From a virus: 40,463 bases of DNA. Where the stretch lies: the IMG/VR virus record IMGVR_UViG_3300031972_003005, positions 1-40,463 of that record. One strand, given 5' to 3'. The notes below the pieces were generated by a model. That model searched no databases. It was not told the origin of the DNA and worked only from the letters and a program-made list of their open reading frames with translations. Below, piece by piece: positions 6,244 through 12,615 of the stretch. Every line of letters starts with the position of its first letter. Positions within the stretch are counted from its first letter, which is position 1. Both the position numbers and the translations under genes were made by a program.

Positions 6244-7050
6244 ATGATACAACCACAACACCTTGTTTTATTTGATGTAGATGGTACATTAACAGAAGCA
6301 AGGCAGCCAATCCAAAAAGCTATGTTAAAAGCTTTGCGCGAGCTATCTCGTTATGCTGAGATTGGGTTTTTAACTGGCTCTGGTCTTGAATATATCAAAG
6401 AACAATTATGGCCAGCATTAGCAGATCCAATTATAAAACAAAATTGTCATTTATTACCTTGTAATGGAACTGAATATGTCATTCCATATGGTGATGAGGA
6501 GGTAATTTTTAATCATATGTCTAAAGAATATATGATTGATCATATTGGAGCATCTGACTTTCAAAAACTAATGAGCATGTTATGTGTTTTACAGGCAAGA
6601 TTAGTTGAAGAAAATGACGATATGCCATTAACTGGCAATTTCGTTCAAAACAGAGGTTCTATGATTAATTGGTGTCCAATTGGTAGAAACGCTAGACAAG
6701 AAGAAAGAAATATATTTAAAGGCTTGGACAAACTTTGTGGCATCAGAGAGAAATACCTTTCAGTTTTGAAAAATTTCGTCACAACAACTAATATTGATAT
6801 TACTGTTAAATTAGGAGGAAATACTTCATTTGATATATTTCCAAATGGTTGGGATAAGACATTTGCATTAAATCATTTTGATGGTCCAAATTGGACATTT
6901 TGGTTTGTAGGTGATAGATGTGGTCCAACAGGAAATGACTATGAAATTTTCTCAAAGCTTAAAGATACAGGTAGAGCTTTTGAAGTCGGCTCTCCGGAAG
7001 AAACAGTTGATATCATTGATTTTCATATTTTAAGAGATTTAGGAGCATAA
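6244..7050 (+). CDS. Phosphomannomutase, eukaryotic PMM1/PMM2 type (HAD superfamily)
   Basis: Expected to interconvert mannose-6-phosphate and mannose-1-phosphate, the precursor of GDP-mannose. The HAD motif LFDVDGT puts the catalytic aspartates at D11 and D13. The family-specific signatures are all present: NRGSMINWCPIGR (136-148), GGNTSFDIFPNGWDK (191-205) and GDRCGPTGNDYEI (223-235). Length (268) is close to human PMM2 (246). Bacterial phosphomannomutases usually belong to the unrelated alpha-D-phosphohexomutase family, so the eukaryotic-type enzyme is notable. AAGGAG precedes the start. It could supply GDP-mannose for the GMD encoded at 26.3 kb; no GDP-mannose pyrophosphorylase is visible in the window. 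Confidence 0.92.
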   Translation: MIQPQHLVLFDVDGTLTEARQPIQKAMLKALRELSRYAEIGFLTGSGLEYIKEQLWPALADPIIKQNCHLLPCNGTEYVIPYGDEEVIFNHMSKEYMIDHIGASDFQKLMSMLCVLQARLVEENDDMPLTGNFVQNRGSMINWCPIGRNARQEERNIFKGLDKLCGIREKYLSVLKNFVTTTNIDITVKLGGNTSFDIFPNGWDKTFALNHFDGPNWTFWFVGDRCGPTGNDYEIFSKLKDTGRAFEVGSPEETVDIIDFHILRDLGA

Positions 7051-7052
7051 AA

Positions 7053-7229
7053 ATGGATAAAAAACAAAAGAAATGGGAAAAAGTCAGGATTTTTGATACT
7101 TATGCTGATGCAAATGAATTAAGATGTGCATTATTGGACAACGATGACACAGGACTTTTACAAGTAAAAGTTCATAGATGTGGACCTGATGGTTCCAAAT
7201 TTAAAGTAAAAAAACACTTCCCGGAATAA
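7053..7229 (+). CDS. Small hypothetical protein (58 aa)
   Basis: A short gene directly downstream of the phosphomannomutase. AGGAG (7041-7045) lies seven bases before ATG 7053, and the frame runs cleanly to TAA at 7227. The product starts MDKKQKKWEKVRIFDTYADA, contains CALLDNDDTGLLQVKVHRCG and ends KVKKHFPE. The look is that of a compact alpha/beta protein. Function unknown. Position and ribosome binding site support it as a real gene. Confidence 0.7.
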   Translation: MDKKQKKWEKVRIFDTYADANELRCALLDNDDTGLLQVKVHRCGPDGSKFKVKKHFPE

Positions 7230-7245
7230 AAGAAAGGAAAACAAA

Positions 7246-7755
7246 ATGACAATTCATGAAAATATGTACGGTGATGAATTCGTACCAGAAAAAAAGAAAA
7301 CAGTAATGGTGTCCGGAGGGTTTGACCCGGTGCATGCTGGTCACATTCGCATGATTAGAGATGCTGCTAATTATGGAGATGTTATTGTAATAGCAAACTC
7401 AGATGATTGGTTATATCGTAAAAAAGGTTTTGTATTTATGGACTTCAACCAACGAGCTGAAATTTTAAATGCCATCAAAGGTGTTGTTTTAGTAGATTCG
7501 GTTGACGATACTGACGGTACTGTATGTGAGGCTATTAGAAGACTTAAGCCGGATTTTTTTGCTAACGGTGGTGATCGAGGAAGATCAAATACTCCCGAAC
7601 AAGCAGTGTGCGAAGAAATTGGAGTTGAATTATTGTGGGGTATTGGCGGAGACAATAAACTAGCTAGTTCTTCAGATTTAGTACAAAATGTACGAGATTT
7701 TGATCAGACTTTAGCTCCTCCGGTTAGAAATAAGACTAAACACTCAGAAAGATAA
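7246..7755 (+). CDS. Cytidylyltransferase-like nucleotidyltransferase (TagD/HldE-C type)
   Basis: Transfers a nucleotidyl group to a sugar- or polyol-phosphate in related enzymes. After an N-terminal tail, the Rossmann strand VMVSGGFDPVHAGHIRM carries the HxGH motif HAGH at 30-33. Further family features are NSDDWL, the YRKKG loop, the helix FNQRAEIL and a late NGGDR/ELLWGIGG region. The closest families are glycerol-3-phosphate cytidylyltransferase and the ADP-heptose synthase C-terminal domain; which substrate applies here cannot be read from the sequence. Its place after the phosphomannomutase suggests a role in activating a sugar phosphate. The ribosome binding site is AAAGGA. Confidence 0.85.
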   Translation: MTIHENMYGDEFVPEKKKTVMVSGGFDPVHAGHIRMIRDAANYGDVIVIANSDDWLYRKKGFVFMDFNQRAEILNAIKGVVLVDSVDDTDGTVCEAIRRLKPDFFANGGDRGRSNTPEQAVCEEIGVELLWGIGGDNKLASSSDLVQNVRDFDQTLAPPVRNKTKHSER

Positions 7756-7758
7756 TAC

Positions 7759-7787
7759 TTGACAACTACCTTGAAAGTAGTTATAGT
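7759..7787 (+). promoter_or_regulatory. Near-consensus sigma70 promoter with internal inverted repeat
   Basis: TTGACA (7759-7764), a 17-base spacer and TATAGT (7782-7787). The inverted repeat AACTAC (7764-7769) / GTAGTT (7777-7782) fills the spacer and touches both hexamers, as an operator would. The predicted transcription start is near 7794, downstream of the ATG at 7788, so the transcript would be nearly leaderless for ATG 7800. Confidence 0.72.
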
Positions 7788-7799
7788 ATGGACGAACCT

Positions 7800-8303
7800 A
7801 TGAAAGCGCTAAAATTAGATGCGACATATCGTCCTGTTGAAGTTATTGATGCTGTTGAAGCTTTGGTGCTCTGTATTGTTGGAAAAGCAAAAGCTATAGA
7901 AAATTATACAAAAGAAATTTGTTCCCCATCTAAGTCATTTAAAGTTCCAGCTGTTATTGTGTTGACTAATGTTGTTAGATATCGTTTTGGTGGTATTTCT
8001 TGCAGTAGGCAAAACATCATTTGGAGAGATAATAATCAATGTCAGTATTGTTCAAAGGTTTTTCCAACAAATGTATTAACTGTTGACCATGTTTTACCAA
8101 AAAGTCGTGGCGGTGAAAAAAGTTGGACTAATTTAGTTACAGCATGTAAAAAATGTAATCAAAAAAAGGGTTGCAGAACACCTAAAGAGTGTGGTATGAT
8201 ACCGATACGTAAACCAACAAAACCAAAAACAAGTGTTCTTAAAATAGGTAATACAGTTAACGATTTGTGGAAAAACTATCTATGGGAAAAGAATGATAAT
8301 TGA
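7800..8303 (+). CDS. HNH endonuclease
   Basis: A 167-residue free-standing HNH nuclease. The N-terminal 70 residues (MKALKLDATYRPVEVIDAVEALVL) match the leader domain common to bacterial and phage HNH proteins of this class. The nuclease core follows: WRDNNQCQYC, then the catalytic LTVDHVLPKSRGG, NLVTACKKCN and KKG. The CxxC/CxxC pairs hold the structural zinc. It nicks or cuts DNA; a packaging or homing role cannot be decided. The ATG at 7788 is in frame, but it lies before the predicted transcription start and lacks a ribosome binding site, so 7800 is preferred. Confidence 0.85.
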   Translation: MKALKLDATYRPVEVIDAVEALVLCIVGKAKAIENYTKEICSPSKSFKVPAVIVLTNVVRYRFGGISCSRQNIIWRDNNQCQYCSKVFPTNVLTVDHVLPKSRGGEKSWTNLVTACKKCNQKKGCRTPKECGMIPIRKPTKPKTSVLKIGNTVNDLWKNYLWEKNDN

Positions 8304-8553
8304 AAAAAATACAATTTGTTATACTTCTGAAATAGGTCATAATAATTTTTGGTATCCAACTGCTGAACGCGTTATGGTAAAAGAAGAGTGCAGTGCTCAA
8401 CAATTACCGTGGATAAATGGTAGCAATACCAAAATACCAATTAAAATTTTAAAATCTTGTCTGTTACCTATTGACATTTCAGAAAATACAACACATAATA
8501 GTAGTCCACCAAGTAAAAACGAATATACAATCGTTTGGATAGAAAAAAAATAA
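8293..8553 (+). CDS. Hypothetical protein
   Basis: An 86-residue protein overlapping the end of the HNH gene by 11 bases. It has no membrane segment or recognised motif; the second half reads ILKSCLLPIDISENTTHNSS and the C-terminus is EYTIVWIEKK. Upstream, GGGAAAAG is a moderate ribosome binding site. A near-consensus promoter sequence lies inside this gene. Function unknown. Confidence 0.55.
   Translation: MIIEKNTICYTSEIGHNNFWYPTAERVMVKEECSAQQLPWINGSNTKIPIKILKSCLLPIDISENTTHNSSPPSKNEYTIVWIEKK
8471..8499 (+). promoter_or_regulatory. Possible internal sigma70 promoter
   Basis: TTGACA (8471-8476), a 17-base spacer and CATAAT (8494-8499), inside the preceding small gene. It is placed to drive the gene at 8574 and the mini-lipoprotein behind it. 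A chance match in AT-rich coding DNA is possible. Confidence 0.4.
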
Positions 8554-8573
8554 TAAAGACATAAGGAGGATTA

Positions 8574-9047
8574 ATGTCATTTATTGAAAGGCTGAAGAGC
8601 TTGCGCACGGCACCAAATGCCATGGCTACACTTACATACAGTGAAGGAACTGATGTGTTTCTTATGAATGAAGATGAAGTAGATACTGCTTTATCAAATA
8701 CAAATGTAGTGGAACAGTTTGCAGAACTTATTACTACACCTGGGCTTACGGTTACTACTCCGTTTGGTACTAATATTATCCAAGAACTTCGTGATGGCGG
8801 ATTTCTTGATGATTACGAACGTGGAAGTTATGGTTTTTCCGATTATGTTAGCGAAACAATTCGTGAAAACTTTTATGATTTTGATTTCATTGATTCGTCA
8901 GTTGAAAAGTATGATTATAAGCGAGGATTTTGTACTCTTACCGCAGAAGTTAAGATCCCCGTAGAAGATCTTATTATGGAATCACCCTTTGTTGGTTCCT
9001 GGACGGTTTCTGTTCCTACCGAAAATGGAACAATTACGCTTAGCTAA
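8574..9047 (+). CDS. Conserved-looking hypothetical protein
   Basis: A 157-residue soluble acidic protein, not named. The central part (IIQELRDGGFLDDYERGSYGFSDYVSETIRENFYDFDFID) is rich in aromatic and acidic residues. The last third is beta-rich (GFCTLTAEVKIPVEDLI...WTVSVPTENGTITL). From memory, proteins with this architecture occur in T4-like cyanophages without assigned function. AAGGAGG lies five bases before ATG 8574, one of the best ribosome binding sites here, so it is likely well expressed. Confidence 0.75.
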   Translation: MSFIERLKSLRTAPNAMATLTYSEGTDVFLMNEDEVDTALSNTNVVEQFAELITTPGLTVTTPFGTNIIQELRDGGFLDDYERGSYGFSDYVSETIRENFYDFDFIDSSVEKYDYKRGFCTLTAEVKIPVEDLIMESPFVGSWTVSVPTENGTITLS

Positions 9048-9056
9048 GGAGATATT

Positions 9057-9272
9057 ATGAGAGCGATTATTGCATTGGCTGTATTGGTTGGATGTGTTGA
9101 GACAGAAGAGACAGCAGAAACAACTGAAACTACAGAGACTACTGAAGTCGAGGCGGAAAGCACTACTACTTCAAATGAGACAACAGGCGAGACAACAACC
9201 CCTTCCACTACTGAGACTCCCGCCAAGACCACTGATACTACCAGTGGCGAATCCGCTGTATCGTCGGATTAA
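9057..9272 (+). CDS. Thr/Glu-rich mini-lipoprotein
   Basis: A 71-residue protein. The short signal MRAIIALAVLVGC ends in the lipobox LVGC (Cys13). Everything after is low-complexity Thr/Glu/Ser (ETEETAETTETTETTEVEAE), so the mature product would be a lipid-anchored, disordered, acidic chain. AAGGAG precedes ATG 9057; a second frame at 9070 has no such site and is rejected. Such a chain could space an envelope complex or be modified on threonine, but no function is known. The repeat-rich DNA (9100-9180) may be unstable in length. Confidence 0.72.
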   Translation: MRAIIALAVLVGCVETEETAETTETTETTEVEAESTTTSNETTGETTTPSTTETPAKTTDTTSGESAVSSD

Positions 9273-9285
9273 TAACGATAGGTGA

Positions 9286-9347
9286 CTGCCGATCCTTACG
9301 TAGGCAGGGGTTTTACGGTTTTCCTTGGACGCTAAAAAACCGTTTCT
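9286..9347 (+). terminator. Tandem hairpins before the tRNA cluster
   Basis: The first hairpin is CTGCC (9286-9290) / GGCAG (9303-9307), followed by GGGTTTT. The second is ACGGTTTT (9315-9322) / AAAACCGT (9336-9343), followed by TTCTTT. Each looks like a weak-to-moderate intrinsic terminator; one or both may instead be tRNA leader processing structures. They lie between the mini-lipoprotein gene and tRNA-Thr. Confidence 0.5.
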
Positions 9348-9350
9348 TTC

Positions 9351-9426
9351 GCCACTTTAGCTCAGTTGGTAGAGCACCGCTCTTGTAAAGCGGATGTCGT
9401 CGGTTCGAACCCGACAGGTGGCTCCA
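9351..9426 (+). tRNA. tRNA-Thr (anticodon TGT)
   Basis: The acceptor GCCACTT pairs with AGGTGGC, with one G-U pair. The D-arm is TAGCTCAGTTGGTAGAGCA, the anticodon stem-loop CCGCT-CTTGTAA-AGCGG and the T-arm GTCGG-TTCGAAC-CCGAC. CCA is encoded. The cloverleaf is complete. Confidence 0.96.
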
Positions 9427-9501
9427 TTTTGTTAAAATATCTATTTAATAACATGAATGAATTTTGTGAATTTTGTGAATGCGATCCATGTGATTGCGAT
9501 T

Positions 9502-9577
9502 GGGGGATTAGCTCAGTTGGGAGAGCACCAGATTTGCATTCTGGGGGTCAAGAGTTCGAATCTCTTATCCTCCACCA
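9502..9577 (+). tRNA. tRNA-Ala (anticodon TGC)
   Basis: The acceptor GGGGGAT pairs with ATCCTCC, followed by ACCA. The anticodon stem-loop is CCAGA-TTTGCAT-TCTGG and the T-arm AGAG-TTCGAAT-CTCT. The D-arm TAGCTCAGTTGGGAGAGCA is canonical. It lacks the G3-U70 identity pair of alanine tRNA only if the G3-T pair here is not counted; that G-U pair is in fact present, which supports alanine charging. Confidence 0.95.
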
Positions 9578-9582
9578 TTTTA

Positions 9583-9670
9583 GGAGAGGTGACCGAGCGG
9601 TTGAAGGTGCTCGCCTGGAACGCGAGTGTGCGGCAACGTACCGTGGGTTCGAATCCCACCCTTTCCGCCA
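9583..9670 (+). tRNA. tRNA-Ser (anticodon GGA)
   Basis: The acceptor GGAGAGG pairs with CCTTTCC (one G-U), followed by GCCA. The anticodon stem-loop is CTCGC-CTGGAAC-GCGAG. The long variable arm (GTGCGGCAACGTACC) is the class II feature expected for serine. The T-arm is GTGGG-TTCGAAT-CCCAC. It ends 29 bases before thymidine kinase. Confidence 0.96.
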
Positions 9671-9699
9671 TTTTAAATAATTTATAACGAGAGTAGGCT

Positions 9700-10263
9700 G
9701 TGAATCCAAAGTTTATTATTTTTACCGGACCAATGTTTGGATCAAAAACAACTCGTTTGTTTGCTGTTTTAGATCGATATAAATATCAAAAACGAAAAGT
9801 AATTGCATTTAAGCCTGCTATCGACGATCGTTATTCCGAAGTAAATATTACTACACATTCAGGTGCTACAATGCCAGCTCGCGTTGTTAAAAATGGATTA
9901 GAAATTCACCAATATATAAGCCATCATGATGAATATGATGTCATAGCAGTAGATGAAGCTTTTATGTTGCGTGGTGTTTCTTGGGTGCTTATTGACTTGT
10001 TTAAAAAAGGAAAAACAATCATTGTATCGTCCTTAGATTTATCAGCCACTGGAAAGCCATTTGAAGAAATAGAGGCTATGTTTCCATGGGCAACACACAT
10101 TGAAAAATGTCCTGCAGTTTGCACAGTTTGCAATGCGGATGCATTTTATACACATAAAAAAGTAGAGGATATAGCTGAAATAACAGTTGGAGGTTCTGAA
10201 CTTTATGAACCTCGTTGTTGGAAACATCATCCTTACTTTGATTCATCAGACTACTTAGAATAG
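9700..10263 (+). CDS. tdk: Thymidine kinase, TK1 type
   Basis: Phosphorylates thymidine with ATP for phage DNA synthesis. The P-loop GPMFGSKT is at residues 10-17, the Walker-B/lasso region is VIAVDEAFML, and the zinc ribbon begins at CPAVCTVC with a later Cys/His pair (RCWKHH). At 187 residues it matches the usual TK1 size. The start is GTG at 9700, after a purine-rich GAGAGTAGG; it is the first protein gene after the tRNAs. The stop TAG abuts the start of the PhoH gene, so the two are probably co-translated. Common in T4-like phages. Confidence 0.95.
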   Translation: MNPKFIIFTGPMFGSKTTRLFAVLDRYKYQKRKVIAFKPAIDDRYSEVNITTHSGATMPARVVKNGLEIHQYISHHDEYDVIAVDEAFMLRGVSWVLIDLFKKGKTIIVSSLDLSATGKPFEEIEAMFPWATHIEKCPAVCTVCNADAFYTHKKVEDIAEITVGGSELYEPRCWKHHPYFDSSDYLE

Positions 10264-11598
10264 ATGGCTAAAAAGAACTATCTACTGGACACTAGCGTAT
10301 ATCTTACGGATGCGGATGCCGTATTTCGTTTTGATAATCATGATATTTTTATTCCACTTAAAGTTCTTGAAGAGATCGATAAGCATAAAAAACGTCAAGA
10401 TTCGGTTGGATCAAATGCAAGACGAATTATTAGAACTTTAGATGAACTAAGAGCATCTGGAGATCTTCAAAAAGGAGTGCGTTTAGGGAAAGGTAAAGGC
10501 ATTTTAAAAGTAATGTCTTATGCATCGCTTGGTGGCTCAATATTTCCACCAGATTTAGATATTAGAGTACCTGATCATATCATATTGGCTACTGCAAAAG
10601 CTGTACAACAAGAAAATCCGAATAGAAAAATGATTGTTGTTTCTCGCGACATCAATATGAGAGTTATTTGTGACTCGATTGGGCTGCAGGCTGAAGATTA
10701 TGACACAGAAAAAGCTGCAGAGTCCACTGATGAATTATATACTGGTTTTGTAGAATATCTCGTTGATGATCAAATTATTGATCGTTTTTATGCTGGTGAA
10801 GAAATTTATATAGATGAAGATGAGGTAGAACAATTATGGTATCCAAATCAATATTTAATGATGGTATCTAATGCTAATGATAAAAAATCAGCGTTAGCTA
10901 GGTTTAGCACCCATCACAATCCTTTGAAAAAAATTACACATGACAAACTACCTGATTGGAAAATTAATTCAAGAAACAAGGAACAGGCGTTTGCAATTGA
11001 TATGTTGATGGACCCCAATATAAAAATTGTTTCATTAATTGGTAGAGCTGGCTCTGGTAAAACATTAATGGCAATTGCTGCTGGACTACAACAGACAATA
11101 GGCTTGAGACAAGAGAACAATCACTACTCACGACTAATTGTATCTCGTCCAGTTCAGCCGCTTGGTAAAGATATTGGATTTCTTCCAGGTACAATGGAAG
11201 AGAAAATGCTTCCATGGCTGATGCCAATTCAAGATAATCTTAAATTTTTGATGGGCGATCGTACATCTCTTGAAATGTATATGGAGAAAGGCAAAATTGA
11301 GATTGAAGCCCTTACATATATTCGTGGGCGTTCTATTGCCAATGCATTTGTGGTGATTGATGAAGCTCAAAACTTAACAAAACACGAAATTAAGACTATT
11401 ATTACTCGTATCGGTGAGGGTACTAAGATTATTTTAACTGGTGATATTGAGCAGATTGACAATATTTATGTTAATGAAACTTCAAACGGTTTAGCTCATT
11501 CAATTGAAAGTTTTAAACAATATCCAATAGCTGGTCATATGACCTTTAAAAAAGGTGAAAGATCGGAACTAGCGACACTTGCCTCAAAAGTTTTATAA
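10264..11598 (+). CDS. phoH: PIN domain-PhoH ATPase fusion
   Basis: A 444-residue protein of the PhoH2 type: an N-terminal PIN ribonuclease-like domain (YLLDTSVYLTDADA, first acidic residue D9; PLKVLEEIDKHK; VVSRDINMR) joined to a PhoH ATPase. The Walker A motif GRAGSGKT is at 260-267 and Walker B VVIDEAQN at 363-370, with the conserved TGDIEQID after it. PIN-PhoH proteins are reported to act on RNA with ATP-dependent unwinding; the phage role is unsettled, though phoH is a common marker of marine phages. The ATG follows directly on the thymidine kinase stop, with no separate ribosome binding site. Confidence 0.95.
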   Translation: MAKKNYLLDTSVYLTDADAVFRFDNHDIFIPLKVLEEIDKHKKRQDSVGSNARRIIRTLDELRASGDLQKGVRLGKGKGILKVMSYASLGGSIFPPDLDIRVPDHIILATAKAVQQENPNRKMIVVSRDINMRVICDSIGLQAEDYDTEKAAESTDELYTGFVEYLVDDQIIDRFYAGEEIYIDEDEVEQLWYPNQYLMMVSNANDKKSALARFSTHHNPLKKITHDKLPDWKINSRNKEQAFAIDMLMDPNIKIVSLIGRAGSGKTLMAIAAGLQQTIGLRQENNHYSRLIVSRPVQPLGKDIGFLPGTMEEKMLPWLMPIQDNLKFLMGDRTSLEMYMEKGKIEIEALTYIRGRSIANAFVVIDEAQNLTKHEIKTIITRIGEGTKIILTGDIEQIDNIYVNETSNGLAHSIESFKQYPIAGHMTFKKGERSELATLASKVL

Positions 11599-11644
11599 TA
11601 AACAATCGTTTACTTTGATGATATGATAATAAAGGAAGGTTAAT

Positions 11645-11938
11645 ATGTCAGAAGAAAAAGTTATTACAGAACAAGATTTGCACACAAATGAAACATTAGC
11701 AATGCCGGTTCAGCCAGACTCAGAATTAAAAACATACCTTGTTCAATATGTTGGAACTAGGTTGGAAAACGAAGAAGTCACAGTGAACATGATTGCTGAA
11801 GTGTTAGCTGCTGATTTTCCTGAATTTACATTTGCTTTTGCTGAAGAAAACTTTTTAAGAGGATATCAATTAGGATTAGATGATGCTGAAAGATTATTTA
11901 CACAACAAACAGAAGCAACTGCTGGAACAGCAGACTGA
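11645..11938 (+). CDS. Hypothetical protein
   Basis: A 97-residue acidic protein without known motifs. The middle (ELKTYLVQYVGTRLENEEVTVNMIAEVLAADFPEFTFAFAEENFLRGYQLGLDDAERL) looks like a compact helical fold. AAGGAAGG precedes ATG 11645. The last 59 bases overlap the metalloprotease gene in another frame, indicating coupled translation. Confidence 0.68.
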   Translation: MSEEKVITEQDLHTNETLAMPVQPDSELKTYLVQYVGTRLENEEVTVNMIAEVLAADFPEFTFAFAEENFLRGYQLGLDDAERLFTQQTEATAGTAD

Positions 11939-12575
11939 CTTTTATACATCAACAGGATTACACGTATTTTTTAAAGATCCTCTTAATAATGTGGATGTAG
12001 AAAAAGTCATCTCTAAAGTAGAAAGTAATATCCCACCACATCTCATGTCAGAAATTGAGATGATAATTGTTGGTTGGTTTGATGAGTTTGAGGAAAGAAG
12101 CTTAAATGCTTTTTATGATGGCGGAACATTGTACATTTCTAATATTCAAGACGATTTTATGGATATGTATGATGATATTGTTCATGAAGTCTCACACTCG
12201 TTAGAAGAACCGCATGGATATTTTCTTTATGGTGATAAAAAAATTGAAAATGAATTTTTAAGAAAAAGAAAATATGTGCATGATATTCTGTGGAAAATGG
12301 GTTATAAAATTCCACTGTCTGTCTTTATGGATCCGGAATATAATGAAGAGCTTGATATGTTTTTATATGAGAAAATAGGATACGATAAATTATCAACAAT
12401 TGTTGCCGGAGTGTTAATAACACCATATGCTTTAACATCATTAAGAGAATATTTTGCTACAGGCTTTACAGAATTCTATCTTCATCCTGATGAGCACGGG
12501 TTTCTTAAAAAAATAAGCCCGGAGCTATATAGAAAGCTTGTTTTGTTACAAAATCCAGAAGAACTTGACAGCTAA
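11880..12575 (+). CDS. Putative zinc metalloprotease (HExxH)
   Basis: A 231-residue protein with a zincin signature, IVHEVSHSLEE (H102, E103, H106). About 85 residues further on, LREYFATGFTEFYLHP offers E190 or E198 as the third zinc ligand. This HExxH plus distant E-F-A/T-x-F arrangement resembles the anthrax-lethal-factor-like (ATLF) peptidase group, but the similarity is only at motif level. No signal peptide is present, so it acts inside the cell unless released by lysis. AGGAT lies five bases before ATG 11880. The overlap with the upstream gene is long (59 bases); a later rare start cannot be excluded. The substrate is unknown. Confidence 0.7.
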   Translation: MMLKDYLHNKQKQLLEQQTDFYTSTGLHVFFKDPLNNVDVEKVISKVESNIPPHLMSEIEMIIVGWFDEFEERSLNAFYDGGTLYISNIQDDFMDMYDDIVHEVSHSLEEPHGYFLYGDKKIENEFLRKRKYVHDILWKMGYKIPLSVFMDPEYNEELDMFLYEKIGYDKLSTIVAGVLITPYALTSLREYFATGFTEFYLHPDEHGFLKKISPELYRKLVLLQNPEELDS

Positions 12576-12593
12576 TATAAAAGTTGTTATACT
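12565..12593 (+). promoter_or_regulatory. Strong sigma70-type promoter for the nuclease and sugar operon
   Basis: TTGACA (12565-12570), a 17-base spacer and TATACT (12588-12593): all six matches in -35 and five of six in -10. The predicted start is near 12600, giving a short leader with GGAGGGA before the TTG start codon at 12616. It is the best placed promoter to read into the 14 kb of sugar genes downstream. Confidence 0.78.
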
Positions 12594-12615
12594 ATAATAT
12601 AAATCTGGAGGGATT

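Noticed and set aside
9070-9285. Alternative + frame over the mini-lipoprotein
   Set aside because: It gives a Gln/Arg/Leu-rich chain with no ribosome binding site, while the 9057 frame has AAGGAG and a lipobox.
9366-9687. Two overlapping + strand ORFs across the tRNA cluster
   Set aside because: They run through three complete tRNA cloverleaves; phrases like VGSNPT and EFESL are typical translated tRNA. Only the Cys-rich 5' part (9453 on) is kept as an observation.
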